NCBI GenBank assembly: GCA_964058805.1
Contig: CAXKVV010000079.1
Location: 1 to 30,966 of the forward strand
Length of the DNA: 30,966 nt
Reading direction: 5' to 3'
Source: Schoenoplectus triqueter
Taxonomy: Eukaryota; Streptophyta; Magnoliopsida; Poales; Cyperaceae
Below are positions 21,095 through 30,966 of this stretch, one piece after another; position 1 is the first letter of the stretch; each line of letters starts with the position of its first letter. The notes below the pieces were generated by a model, which was not told the DNA's origin, did not search any database, and saw only the letters and a list, made by a program, of their open reading frames with translations. Made by a program: the position numbers and the translations under genes.

Positions 21095-21512
21095 TGTCAC
21101 ACCCCAGAAATAAAGAATCGGATTAGGGGTGCTTAATCCCGCCACGTACGCACGACGAGACGTGCGTACGAAAGGCTAAGTGAATAAAAATAAAGTAAAT
21201 CCCAGAATAAACAAAACAATAATAATAATACAAAACAATAACAGTCCAGAGTAACAAGAATAGAATACAACGCCGACATCGGCGGGGCTAGCTCCATCGG
21301 AATGGGCAGCAAAATCTCTCAAAGAAAAACCCAAAAGAAAGAAATGAAACTCGAAACCCGATAGATCCTAATCCACTACCCTGCTCACATGCGGAAGCGG
21401 CGAAGCATCTCTGTCACCACACAGGACTGTCCCTAGCACTCGCTCCAAAAAATCCCGAACCTGTAATACCTGGATCCCACAACCACCGTGGAAACGTGAG
21501 TAATTTTATAAA
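21095..21512 (-). repeat. LTR 3, truncated (418 bp of about 5,349)
   Basis: It matches the other LTRs from TGTCACACCCCAG to TAATTTTATAAA and then stops abruptly, followed by unrelated purine-rich sequence. The break corresponds to base 8266 of LTR 1, inside the right arm of the 8251-8273 palindrome. At the four sites that vary among the three LTRs in this stretch it carries C, G, G, A, the majority base at each. About 4.9 kb, including the promoter-bearing part of this 5' LTR, is missing. Confidence 0.87.
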
Positions 21513-21904
21513 ACATCAGTGGAGAAAGGAGAGGAAGCAAAGTTGTTGAAAAGAAACGAAAAGAAGAAAGTGTTAAAGGCAAATTAAAGAGCGTTAAAAA
21601 AAGAGTGATTAGTTAAGAAGGAGAACTGAAGAAGTAAATTTGTGAGCTAGAGAGGCAGTATTCAGGAGCTCAATAAAAAAATATTCATAATTTCTCTCAA
21701 ATTAGGGGTCTACAACCTAGTTTGGCCCTTTAAGAGCTCCGTCACTGCGCGACGATATGAGAATTTTTAAGAAACTAAGATATATAATTAATTTATATAT
21801 ATAATAACTAAACAAAAATAAAAATACTATAATATAAAAACTATGAGCAAAAAGTAATTTAGAGATTCATATTTATAAGTCAAAATATATGATAACAAAA
21901 ATAA
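21513..21904. other. Purine-rich flank, no gene seen
   Basis: From the LTR break to about 21655 the plus strand is strongly A/G-rich (GAGAAAGGAGAGGAAG and similar). A short GC-richer piece near 21705-21760 (TTGGCCCTTTAAGAGCTCCG) does not match a family I recognise. The rest is AT-rich. Confidence 0.5.
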
Positions 21905-22010
21905 AGGATTGATGTAGTGGTAAGGAGTTTTTATGGGGTCATAGGTTTGATCACCACAAATCCCCTCACATTTTGGAATTTTCTAAATGGTATTTGGTGA
22001 TTCACGGGAT
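21905..22010 (+). mobile_element. SINE-like sequence with pol III A and B boxes
   Basis: An A-box-like TAGTGGTAAGG at 21915-21925 is followed, 29 bp start to start, by a B-box-like GGTTTGATCAC at 21944-21954. This is close to the spacing and consensus of tRNA-derived internal promoters (TRGYNNARNGG and GGTTCGANTCC), with a few changed bases. No cloverleaf is possible downstream and there is no acceptor stem, so this is not a tRNA gene. The body may extend toward 22140, but I see no terminal poly-T or target duplication that would fix its end. The family is not identified. Confidence 0.45.
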
Positions 22011-23256
22011 CTCCTATGGATTATCTTGTGCGGTCACATGTATGATGACTCCATACTAGCCAAAATTATGATGAAATATGTTGAAACAAGTCTTCAGATC
22101 TATCCGACAAGCATTGGGGTGTATCCAACAAGTATCGAGACATTTCTGACATGAATATTTAACTGAATCCAGCGGTCAAAAGTGCAAATATGCCCGGATA
22201 TGTCAACTGAAGTATCCGATGTGAATTACACATAAATTCATATCGGATACATATATGATACGAGGTGCGATTGAGTTTTGAAGAATCCATGCAGCATAGC
22301 CTAGCAACGCGACCTAACCTAGACGATTTGTTGCTTGATAGCTTAGTTATGTAGGTCATGTTTGGTTAGAATATAAGTGAGGAATAAAATTCTTACCCTC
22401 ATTTATACAGTTAAATATGAATACTTAAATAAGAAATAAAAAGAAAGAAATTAATATTATTGCTTCTTAAATTAAAGAGTCTCTTCAGACTTCCTAAGTA
22501 TGCCTGAAGTTATTCCTTAGTAAGGCCCATAATTTATAGTATAATAATAATAATAATCATCATCATCATTACTATTAATATTAATTATATATTAATTATT
22601 ATTATAATTACTATAATAACTAATATTATAGTAATAAATTATCATTATTATTTTTATTTTTAATTTATCAATATAATTATTGTAGTTATGACATATATTT
22701 TATATTATCAATATTAATAATATTATTATTATAATTACTATTTATGAATATTATTATAATTTTATCATTATTATTACAATTATTATTAATATTATTATAC
22801 ATGATAACTAATTTTATATTAATAGATTGACATTATTATTCTTAATTTAATTTATTAATATAATTATTATGGTTATCACATATGATTTTAATTTTATTAT
22901 TTTTATATTAATTTTATTATTATACATGATAACTAATTTTATACTAATTTTATATTAATTTTATGATTTTAATTTTATTATTCTTAATTTAATTTATTAA
23001 TATAATTTTATGATTAACGTTTATTATATTTTAAATATGATTATAAAAATATGTTAATATTATTTATTTATTATTCAAAGATCTCCGTAATGTAGGGATT
23101 TAAAGAGCAGAATATTTCAATCCACCCTACAACACATAAACAAAATGTACCAAAAGATTTTGATGGAAATCATACCAAAAATGTCCCAATTTAATAAGCA
23201 TAGAACGACATGCAAACAGCAAACATATAGATCCTGCACACCTCAAATACATCCAA
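22011..23256. repeat. AT-rich spacer with TAA/TTA trinucleotide-like DNA
   Basis: From about 22540 to 23050 the sequence is dominated by ATT/TAT/TAA words with little G or C, starting with an (ATA)n(TCA)n run at 22539-22570. Longer words recur, for example ACATGATAACTAATTTTATA at 22799 and 22924, and TTCTTAATTTAATTTATTAATATAA at 22838 and 22981, suggesting internal duplication. No gene is seen. Confidence 0.55.
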
Positions 23257-23660
23257 GGGCGGATGTAGGAACAAGGTTCAGTGACCCTCTAGATTTTAAA
23301 AATTAGTGTTTTGAATTAAGTTTTTGCTAATTTGACTCCCTTTAAATCTAATTTTTGACCACCTGAATTATTGATTATTTTAATTGAGAAAAATATTTAA
23401 TATTGTAGATAATGAATAAATTATACAAATATTTCAAAATTCATAGAGACTTTCTTTATTGACGTAATTGTCTATTATTTTGAGTTTTATTTTTTAATAT
23501 GTAAAAGGATATTATTTTGATAGTTTTTTTATTAGATAAGAATGTATGTTGAATTATTAATTTTTTATTCAATATTCGATTAGCTAATGAATTCAAATCC
23601 GATAAATTATTATAATTTGATTGCTGACCTCTCTAATCAAAATTTTGCATCCGCAATAAA
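23257..23660. mobile_element. Possible MITE-like element with GCGGATG ends
   Basis: The left end GGGCGGATGTAGGAA and the right end TTTTGCATCCGCA form a short inverted terminal match (GCGGATG/CATCCGC). Such GGCGGAT-type ends are frequent on plant non-autonomous elements. The inverted match is only about 8 bp and I found no target duplication, so the assignment is tentative. Confidence 0.3.
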
Positions 23661-26070
23661 TCTAGATATTTTGGTTGCACACTTGGAGGTGCGTACCGCG
23701 GAGTAATTAGACAAAGATATAAGAATATGCTATGGTGCTAATTAAACAGCTAACGAATCTAACCCAAAATTAAAATAGCAATATTTAGTATCGTGCCGCG
23801 CACTAGGTTCGCACTTGTTGATTTGTCGTCCCAAATAAACAAATACGTCTGGTCTTTATTATGCCCTGCAATTAGGGAGATCTTTGTTTAATAAATGATT
23901 AATCAGTGGGAGGTTTGGTTATTCCGTCAGTACTAAATACGTATGTGTCATCTGCATTTCCTTTCTTTACAGTACCTCTGTGGAGTCTAGTATATATATC
24001 GAGAAGGGATTTAATTATCATTATTTTAATGTCACATTATTGTCATTAAAATTAAATATTAAATAATTATTATTTAATTTTTTTATAATAAATCTAATTA
24101 ACGAAATATTTTATAAATATTATTTTATATATGTATATAAAAATTATATCATTTTAATATTATTTATATATGTATCAAGTATTAATAAAATCAACGGTTC
24201 AATTTTTTTTAATTTAAACTCGTTACTTGATGCTATTCAAATGAAATTAAATTTTTTTAATTTTTTATATATACATAATTAAGATGATACATAATACATT
24301 CAATAATTCATATTTTTAAATTTATATATAAATAAATAAATTGACATCACTAAGACCAATCATAATTAAAATCCCTCCTCATGTATATCACGCTGTCGGC
24401 TGCTCTGTTCTAACTTTTGGAATGGTTAACCACGTGATGAGAACCATTGAAATTCATACAATAAAGTTTTCAAAGAAATAGAGAAATTTAAATTGGTATT
24501 TAGTAGTACGAATATCATTTATGCTATACGCTTCGTTTGTCTGGTTGGTTGTGAGATGAATTTATCTTCACTGCGTATACCTCTCTCTCAAACGTAGTCA
24601 CACTTCTGAACTTTTTTAGTGGCAAATTTCTGAGAGTCCTCATACTTTTATAGTACAGCACGTTTTGCAATGGGCAGAGTTAATTTATATGGTACCTACT
24701 TAGAGTCACTAGGTTTCTTCATTTTATGAGCAGGGGAAGTATTGCACTTGCACACCAGATGAATTCAATTTCTTAGGGGTAATTCGGATAGGGTTTCTTT
24801 ATGAAAATTTTAAAGTTAGATTGTTTATACTTTCATTTTACTCAAAAAAAAATTTAATGGACATTTAAAATTGGATGACTTCGATCCAATCTTTATCTTA
24901 AAGAAAATAACTTTTAATAGCGACTTATGTAAAATAATTCAACATAAATTTTCCGTCAGAATAATATTTTTTTATCATATAAGTTAATTAACTTGAGGTT
25001 GGGTTATCATTTTTTTTATTTTATAATGCAAAATGATTTTATGTTCATTAATGTCACATACACTGTTTCATTGAAATATTATCCGAATAAGATCCGAAGT
25101 TGATGAGAATTGTTAAGATATAATGTACGAATTCACATTTAAAAAAATCAAAATCTAATTGAATATGAATTCTCAATAAATTTTTACATTCAATATATAT
25201 TATCCTACACATGGACGTCTTGTACACTAATGATCATTCTAAAAACTACTTATGAGTTCTGAAATCTGAATTTTGGCGGACATTTTTTTATTTTAAATGA
25301 TATTTAAGACGGATCTTTATGGATAATAATAAAATTACATTTTAATTCCGTAGCAGAGATACCACATGTTCTTTTCTTCCTTTGATAATTCAATTAACTA
25401 AATAATAAATTATACTAAAATTAGAGAAAAGCATAGTAAAAAGAGTTGTGGTGCCAGCTCAAGTAATTGACTTTTTAGCTCAAGCTTACAGGCCGGCGCA
25501 TACGTCATAATTAATATCTATTTATATTATATTATAAAGAGTATATGTACTGAATTTATCAATTAATATTTTTTTTCTTAATGATCAAAATATATCAAAT
25601 TAAATGGCAAAATTTAATATTTTTAAAAACTAAGGGTTTAAATTTTGATCAATGTCATTTTTTCTCTCCATTTTAATTTTTTTGTCATGCATTAATAGGA
25701 TGTCTAAAAAATTATCTATCAAATAAATTAATGATCAACTATTTTTATTTATTTTTTTAGAAAAAAAACTATCTACTATACAACTCTATAACTCCATGTA
25801 AAAAGGGAAATTATTATTTTTTATAAATCACATTTTATTAAATAATGAATTAATTTTAAGTCTTTGTAATTGATGTAGACATAAATTATATCTAAATAAA
25901 ATATATTATTATTTATAATAAAATTAATGTTAGATACAAATATTTTTAAGAGGATCCGTTCAATAGACGGATGTCATGCTATTGTCCAATCAAAGTTCAA
26001 ATCACCAATAAATATGGATGTAGGAGTGCATCCTACAACACGCATCTGAAATGGATCAGAATCTGCTGGC
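23661..26070. other. AT-rich spacer, no gene seen
   Basis: No coding region or RNA gene is supported over 2.4 kb. A G-box core CACGTG lies at about 24432 (in ACCACGTGATG), but without a recognisable gene nearby its meaning is open. Confidence 0.5.
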
Positions 26071-26234
26071 TGCTGCCATAGGCAACACAAGGGACTTACC
26101 ATAGTTTTTGAACTGTCCGATTTAATTTATACGGCTCAGATTTAGCTAGTAGGGAGATATTTTTATTTTTTATTTAGTGGGCCCCACCTACCATAGACCC
26201 CATGGCAGGACCTGCCATCACAAGTATGGCAGCA
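26071..26234. repeat. Small inverted repeat TGCTGCCATA / TATGGCAGCA
   Basis: TGCTGCCATA at 26071-26080 and its exact reverse complement at 26225-26234 enclose a GC-richer stretch including GTGGGCCCCACCTACC near 26178. The words ATCTGAAATG also occur on both outer sides (about 26044 and 26248). This may be a decayed foldback element; the arms are short. Confidence 0.35.
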
Positions 26235-28218
26235 ATGAAAATTCCATCTGAAATGCTTTAGTAGAACATTTGAATAATAATTATAATTCTTTTATCACTC
26301 AACGCTCGAAATTGGTCGAAAGATTTTTTTGTAAATATTTAGATTTAATCAGAAGACTTGATTCTTATTATCTAAAAGATAAAAAAATCTAATATAAAAT
26401 TTTAAGTCCCAATATTTTAGATTTGAATCTGGAAATTATGATAATATATGAAGATCAATAAATGGTTTTAAAAAAATTATTTAAGCATTTTTCTCAAAAA
26501 ATATTATTTAAGCAAAATCGTAAAGTCATGAAAGTTTATTAATTGGAGAATTCGCAATCGCAATAAAAATTGATCAAGAATGATAAATATCGTAAAAGTA
26601 TCTTTGATTTTCATTTGCTAAAAGCAAGGAACTTCATTACCCATCAAAGAAACTAGCTAATGTTCATTCTGCCAACAAGATATAATGATTCTTTTTATTA
26701 CACGTTTATTTTATGTCAGAGTTATAGGTCATAGCTAGCTTAGACTTTTAAAATAAATATTTTCGTGAAAAAAAATAAATCTGAAAGAAACTTAAATTTA
26801 TTACAAAAATCTTGCGCGCATAAATATTTTTATGAAACGCTAAAGATTTATAATAAAATTGACATTAGAAGTCCTGCGAAAATTGTAGAGTAATAAAATT
26901 AAGTTATACGTTAATTATTTTTAGTTTATGACACATTTAAAACATCATATTTAAACTGAAAACATAAATAAAACACAACAATTGTCCGATTATGATGAAC
27001 AAGAAGAAAGATGTATGGTAAAACAAGTTAGTACTAAAATTGCATCTCAATATCAATTTGTCTGCCAGGTGGTATTCTTTTCTTTAATTATGTCTAGTGA
27101 AGCGTATACTTATTATTGGCGACAATTCTATAAAAAAAAACGCAAATTTGAGGATATGCCGCCAAAAGTGACCAAAGAGTAAAATGCCTTCTTGCAAGGT
27201 TGACATGTCAGTGACAGTATGATTTAGGAACTAAAAAAAAAGAGTAGAAAAACAAGAAGGTTGCTCAAACATCAACGTACCAATAGAAAAATTGCATCAA
27301 CTTGGACTAAAAGATCATGAAAATTTTACTTGTTGATGTAGATCATTAATTATTTCAATCGGGTCATTAAAATTTAAGTTAATATACGTTAATGAAACAT
27401 ATATACATCAAGTAAAATCTATCATACTTTACATACATGATATTTTAATAAATTATGTTATGTCAATGATGTTAGATTAACTTTACTCAAAGATTTTGTA
27501 ATTATCAAATAAAATATTTTGTTAAGTGATCCCCTTTAAACAAATTATCCAAAAAAGAAACACAAAGTACAATATATATATTTTTTAATATAATGTCATG
27601 TTATATGTCAGATCATTAAAAAAACAAAGAAGAAACAAAATGTGAGCAGGTATCCATGCCACTTCTTAAGCGGATCTCTAAGTATTATGTCGGTACAACT
27701 TCTTTGTCTTGGGATCTATCGTCTCTGGCATTTTACGGACTTACACTCACATGGAATCTCACCCTTTTGTCCCATGGTTCCTGGGCAGAAGTTTGATATA
27801 AGCTTGGCTGTTAGCAGTAATTAATCTAATCATCAATTCACTGTACACCTGTGACACATTTAGATGCTATTTCTGTATTAACAACAGTCCGTAAGGAACA
27901 ATAAACAAAAATAAAATAAACTGTAGATACCACATCTCCACAAGTTGCAAATCAGTCTCATGAAGCTAGCTGTCCCTAATTTAACAGAAGACTGGTTAGT
28001 ACTTAGTACTAGCCTGTTGAGAAATATACATGGAAGTGGAGTGGGACAAATTAGAAAATAACAGAACTAAAGAATTAAAATTTTTGAGGACAGTTTAAGT
28101 GGGGGGACAAATTTTAATTTTATATTGTCACCAACTTGCAACTTCTTCTCTCTCTCTTTTTTTTTTAAATTACATTTGCATAGCTGTTGTTGATCTTTGA
28201 AAACCAGTTTGACCATAC
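26235..28218. other. Spacer; short GC-richer frame at 27642-27824, no recognised gene
   Basis: This stretch is mostly AT-rich. A frame at 26982-27182 (66 codons) and one at 27642-27824 (60 codons) have no domain I recognise and no ATG start. The second lies in a locally GC-richer patch, 27640-27800, and could be a fragment of an exon or transposon, but no match comes to mind in any frame. Neither is called as a gene. Confidence 0.4.
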
Positions 28219-28226
28219 ACCCCAGA

Positions 28227-28639
28227 CTAGGGATGTCAATGGGTCAGGTCGGGTCGGGTTCGGATCAGGTTATATTATTTTATTATTTTTTTATCTGATC
28301 CGAACCCAACCCGATTAAATTCAGATAAAAAAATCTTCACTCATACCCGACCCGATCGGGTCACGGGTCGACCCGACCCGATCCGTGTAAAATAATTAAT
28401 TATTTTTATATAATTTTAAGTAATTAAATATTAATTAATTTATAATTATTCTTAATTAATGTATATTTAAGTTTTAATTAGTACTAAATCATAAAATTAC
28501 TTCAAAAAATATAATTAATCGGTTTGGGTCGACCTGAACCCGACTCGATCCGATTCGGATCAAAAGAATCAAATCCATATCCGATCCATTTATCTTTGAG
28601 TCATGTCGGGTCGGGTTGGGTCAATAATTGACACCCCTA
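28227..28639. mobile_element. hAT-type MITE with GGGTCGGGT-rich ends (413 bp)
   Basis: The left end TAGGGATGTCAATGGGTCAG and the right end, read as reverse complement TAGGGGTGTCAATTATTGAC, are inverted repeats of the plant hAT type (TAGGGGTGTCAA). Both ends continue into GGTCGGGTCGGGTT-type motifs. The middle is AT-rich with further CCCGACCCGA words. The flanks carry CCCAGAC at 28220-28226 and 28640-28646, a 7-bp direct repeat, or 8 bp with one mismatch if the boundary shifts by one base. This is consistent with the 8-bp duplication made by hAT transposases. There is no coding capacity, so it is non-autonomous. Confidence 0.75.
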
Positions 28640-28646
28640 CCCAGAC

Positions 28647-30608
28647 CAATTTGGACATTTTTTAGACCCGGCAAATATTTCATTTAAATTTCCTATAAAT
28701 AATTTTACCTAATATAATAAATGGTCTAATTAATAATTGGATTTTATTTAAAAATAGCAAAATTATCGCTGTGTGCAACTGGTTGACTAAGGCATTAATT
28801 TTCATGTAGGATTGCAAATTCGAAATCCTTTGTTTATCATCGGAAATGAGTTGACACATCGACTGTCTAAACAAAAATAAGAAGAAAGAACTATTTGTGA
28901 GTGTAAACTAAAAAAACAGAGATTTTTCTTTCTCTTCATCCTAACCGCCTCTTTCAAAAAATCCTACCTCTTTCTTCACTGAAAAATTTCCGGTGGGGAA
29001 AGATAATTGTCTCTCTCTGCCATTTCTTCTTCTCTACTCTAATGGTCTTTTAGATTCCATCGCTTTGTTTTGATTTTTTTTTTTATTTCTTCATTCATCT
29101 CTTCGTAGCTCTTTTTATTTTAAAAGGAGTTTGTTCATTTGAGATGTTGTGCTTTGAGATACTCAAAAATAAGATTTTTACTTTAATTTCAATAAATTTA
29201 CGGCGTACTTAACAACTCAAATATTCAGAAAAAGTCAACGAACACAATGATATTTATCACGTTAGTTACTTTAAAAGAAATTTTGAACTTCTTCAAAATT
29301 TATGTCTCTATATATATTGGAGACTAAATTATTTAGGTTATTTTAGTAGATGACTTGATTTAGAGTTATTTGATATTTTGTGTTGTTTAATTTTGAATCA
29401 AAGAATTTTCTTGTACCTCTTTTGAATAAAATTAGTTTTAAAAAAATTTATTAACATTAAGACAAACAGCTAAGCAAAATGCTGTTTTAGCTGGATGGTT
29501 ATAGAAAGTGCTGATGTGTACTGGTGTGGTGCTTGAGGATAGGTGGGGAGTTCAGTATGGGCTCCTGCTTTTTTTGGGATAGCCAATCACTATTCATTAT
29601 CTTGTCAGAGAGGCAAGAGGGGAGAAATCTTTTCTGTTTTTATTTATTTATTTGTAAACTCATATTTAAATCGAGTAGGGATGTCTGGAAATGGAATAAA
29701 TCCGGTGCATCTAATACCTTGATTTTTTTTCCTTTTAAAAATAATAAAAAAGGATGGAAAAGTGCTAAAGACATAAATTGTAGGACCTATGTTGTTTTCC
29801 TCCTTTCACCGTCTTAATGCCGCACTAGCGTTGCAACATGGACATTGCTTTATATCCTAAATTAAGAAAGGCAATGTACTAAGATCATCTTTTCTAAAAT
29901 ATAGACCAGGGCCTTCATTAATTATCTATTAAAAAATATAATTTCTGACGAAGTATTTATTGTTGGTATTTTTTTTGGCCTTTTCCTATTTACATTACAA
30001 TTCATGTCAAATGCAATTTTTTTGTAATGAAGAGCAAATGAAATCACGTTCGCACACAGAAGAAAAAAGTTGTAGCGAATACTACAGTGCATATTCTTTA
30101 TACGAGAAATGAGTCAAAAATATATTTATTTTCCTCTATGCTCAGCCGTCATTCATTTATAAATTGTTTTAGTAAATAAAAGTATTTACTGTGAATTTAT
30201 ATGTTGTCTGGAATCATTTTGATTTGTGCTAAGCAACCTAAGCTGACAAGCTGTAGCGATACATTTCATTTTTCACAGTGGATTCTTATCATCTACCTTG
30301 AACTCACATATATATAACATAGTTTTTTTTGGGTGTGTGTGTGGAGGGGGGGGGGGGGATTTGGTAGTGACGTTTTCTTCCCAAATTAGTGAGAAAGTTT
30401 ATTCCGGAAGAAATTATTTAAATGAAAGATAGTGAGAAGAAAATGAATTTTCTACTACCACCTGTCAGGTGGAAGATATTTTTCCCTGAAAAAAATGAAA
30501 GATGAAAAATTATATTATTATTACGATGACGATAATTTTATTATAAGTATTATCATGATTAATTTTATTATTGTTATCATTATTATTATTATATTATTAA
30601 TTGAGTTT
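28647..30608. other. Spacer with simple repeats, no recognised gene
   Basis: A 97-codon plus-strand frame at 29524-29817 starts with GTG and has no recognisable domain. I do not call it a gene. Simple repeats include (GT)5 followed by a run of 13 G at about 30333-30358, and ATT/TTA trinucleotide DNA at 30515-30600. Pyrimidine-rich TTCTTCTCTCT-like sequence lies at about 28920-29110. Confidence 0.45.
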
Positions 30609-30966
30609 TAGAGGTGGTAAAATCCGATCCGACCCGAGAAACCCATCCGACTTGCTCGGATCCGAACCCGTCCCGATCTGATTTTTTAGAAAGTCAAACT
30701 GACCCGAATCTGATCTGAATCCCGAGATTACCCGAGATCAGACAACCCAAAACCCGACCTGATCCGAACCCGAACGACCCAGAAATCGGAGATGACCCGA
30801 GATCAGACAATCTAAAATCCGACCCAATTCGAACTCGAACGGCCCGAAACCCGATATGACCCAAGATCAAATGACCCAAAACCCGACCCGATCTGAACCC
30901 GAACAACCCAAAACCCGAGATGACCCGAGATTAGACAACTCGACCCGACCCAATCCGATTTGTGCT
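30609..30966. mobile_element. hAT-like non-autonomous element, cut by the window end
   Basis: It begins TAGAGGTGGTAAAATCCG, the form of a plant hAT terminal repeat (TAGAGGTGGCAAAA...). The GC-rich CCCGACCCGA-type interior starts at once after AT-rich DNA. The preceding 8 bases, TTGAGTTT, would be the target duplication if the right end exists beyond the window. Short minus-strand frames here are Gly/Arg/Ser repeats produced by the tandem array, not genes. Confidence 0.5.
30731..30955. repeat. Minisatellite, period 64-65 bp
   Basis: CCCGAGATCA-like words recur at 30731, 30796, 30860 and 30924. Each is followed by GACAACCCAAAACCCGACC-like and GAACCCGAAC-like blocks. The units differ at several positions, so the array is not brand new. 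Confidence 0.75.

Larger units (their letters stand above)
7849..21512 (-). mobile_element. Tandem LARD-type LTR retroelement: LTR-internal-LTR-internal-truncated LTR
   Basis: The same sequence starts at 7849, 14472 and 21095 with a period of exactly 6,623 bp. Each copy begins TGTCACA(C/T)CCCAG and is preceded, for copies 2 and 3, by a tRNA-iMet primer site. Each full LTR ends GGGGTTTCACA at 13197 and 19820, followed by a polypurine tract on the minus strand. The element is therefore read right to left. It has no gag, protease, reverse transcriptase, RNase H or integrase, so it depends on an autonomous relative. The iMet primer and long LTRs suggest a Ty3/gypsy relative (inference). The middle LTR is shared by two units, as expected from unequal recombination between LTRs. 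The left outer LTR is complete, and its outer flank is TCTTA. The right outer LTR is cut at 21512, so no target-site duplication can be checked. Confidence 0.88.

Noticed and set aside
7849..21512. Interpretation of the repeated blocks as a CRISPR-like or satellite array
   Set aside because: The 6.6-kb units carry TG...CA ends, primer site and polypurine tract, which identify LTR retroelement parts.
21911..21985. Possible tRNA gene
   Set aside because: Only box A and B similarity is present. No acceptor stem, anticodon arm or cloverleaf can be drawn.
27642..27824. GC-richer 60-codon frame that might be an exon fragment
   Set aside because: I checked three plus frames and the minus strand for familiar domains and recognised none. 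There is no splice or start context.
29524..29817. 97-codon plus-strand frame
   Set aside because: No ATG start, Phe/Lys-rich translation of AT-rich DNA, and no motif recognised. It remains unproven as an exon.
30346..30358. Run of 13 G next to (GT)5 as a G-quadruplex or regulatory site
   Set aside because: A simple homopolymer next to a dinucleotide repeat. It is prone to length error, and nothing else supports a function.
30694..30906. Gly/Arg/Ser repeat protein frame on the minus strand
   Set aside because: It is a direct product of the 64-65 bp minisatellite in a non-autonomous element.

Overview
This window looks like nuclear intergenic DNA from a flowering plant, probably a dicot. It is strongly AT-rich and has no long open reading frame, no rRNA or tRNA gene, and no bacterial-type gene organisation. 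It is full of plant transposon remnants: LTR elements primed by initiator Met-tRNA, hAT-type DNA transposons, a LINE relic and a SINE-like head. I found no intact host gene. The species cannot be fixed from the sequence alone.

Layout. Positions 1-5900 are AT-rich spacer holding a cluster of CGTTATAACG-like palindromes (about 1501-1888), a long nearly perfect foldback (2814-2937) and a decayed hAT-like non-autonomous element (about 4368-4817). Positions 5931-6228 (+) are a reverse transcriptase relic of a LINE. Positions 6235-7599 (-) are a broken hAT transposase gene of the plant ZMYM1-like/DUF4371 type, with a hAT-type terminal motif just upstream at 7755-7768.

The dominant feature is 7849-21512, a minus-strand, non-coding LTR retroelement in the order LTR - internal - LTR - internal - truncated LTR, with a repeat period of exactly 6,623 bp. 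Each full LTR is about 5,349 bp, while the internal region is only about 1,274 bp. The internal region has a tRNA-iMet primer binding site and a polypurine tract but no gag or pol. It fits the LARD class (large retrotransposon derivative), with unusually long LTRs and an unusually short inside. The two full LTRs differ at only about 7 positions that I could find, so the array is young. The third LTR stops inside a 10-bp-stem palindrome.

Right of the array (21513-30966) lie a purine-rich stretch, a SINE-like sequence with pol III A and B boxes (about 21905-22010), AT-rich trinucleotide-like DNA, a possible MITE (23257-23660), a small inverted repeat (26071-26234), a well-bounded hAT MITE built from GGGTCGGGT-type motifs with a 7-bp flanking direct repeat (28227-28639), and a second hAT-like element running off the window end, which carries a 64-65 bp minisatellite (30609-30966).

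No set of genes works together here. The elements are mostly dead or non-autonomous and would depend on proteins encoded elsewhere. The unusual points are the tandem LARD array, its hairpin-rich LTR end, and the 2814-2937 foldback, whose arms differ only by transitions.
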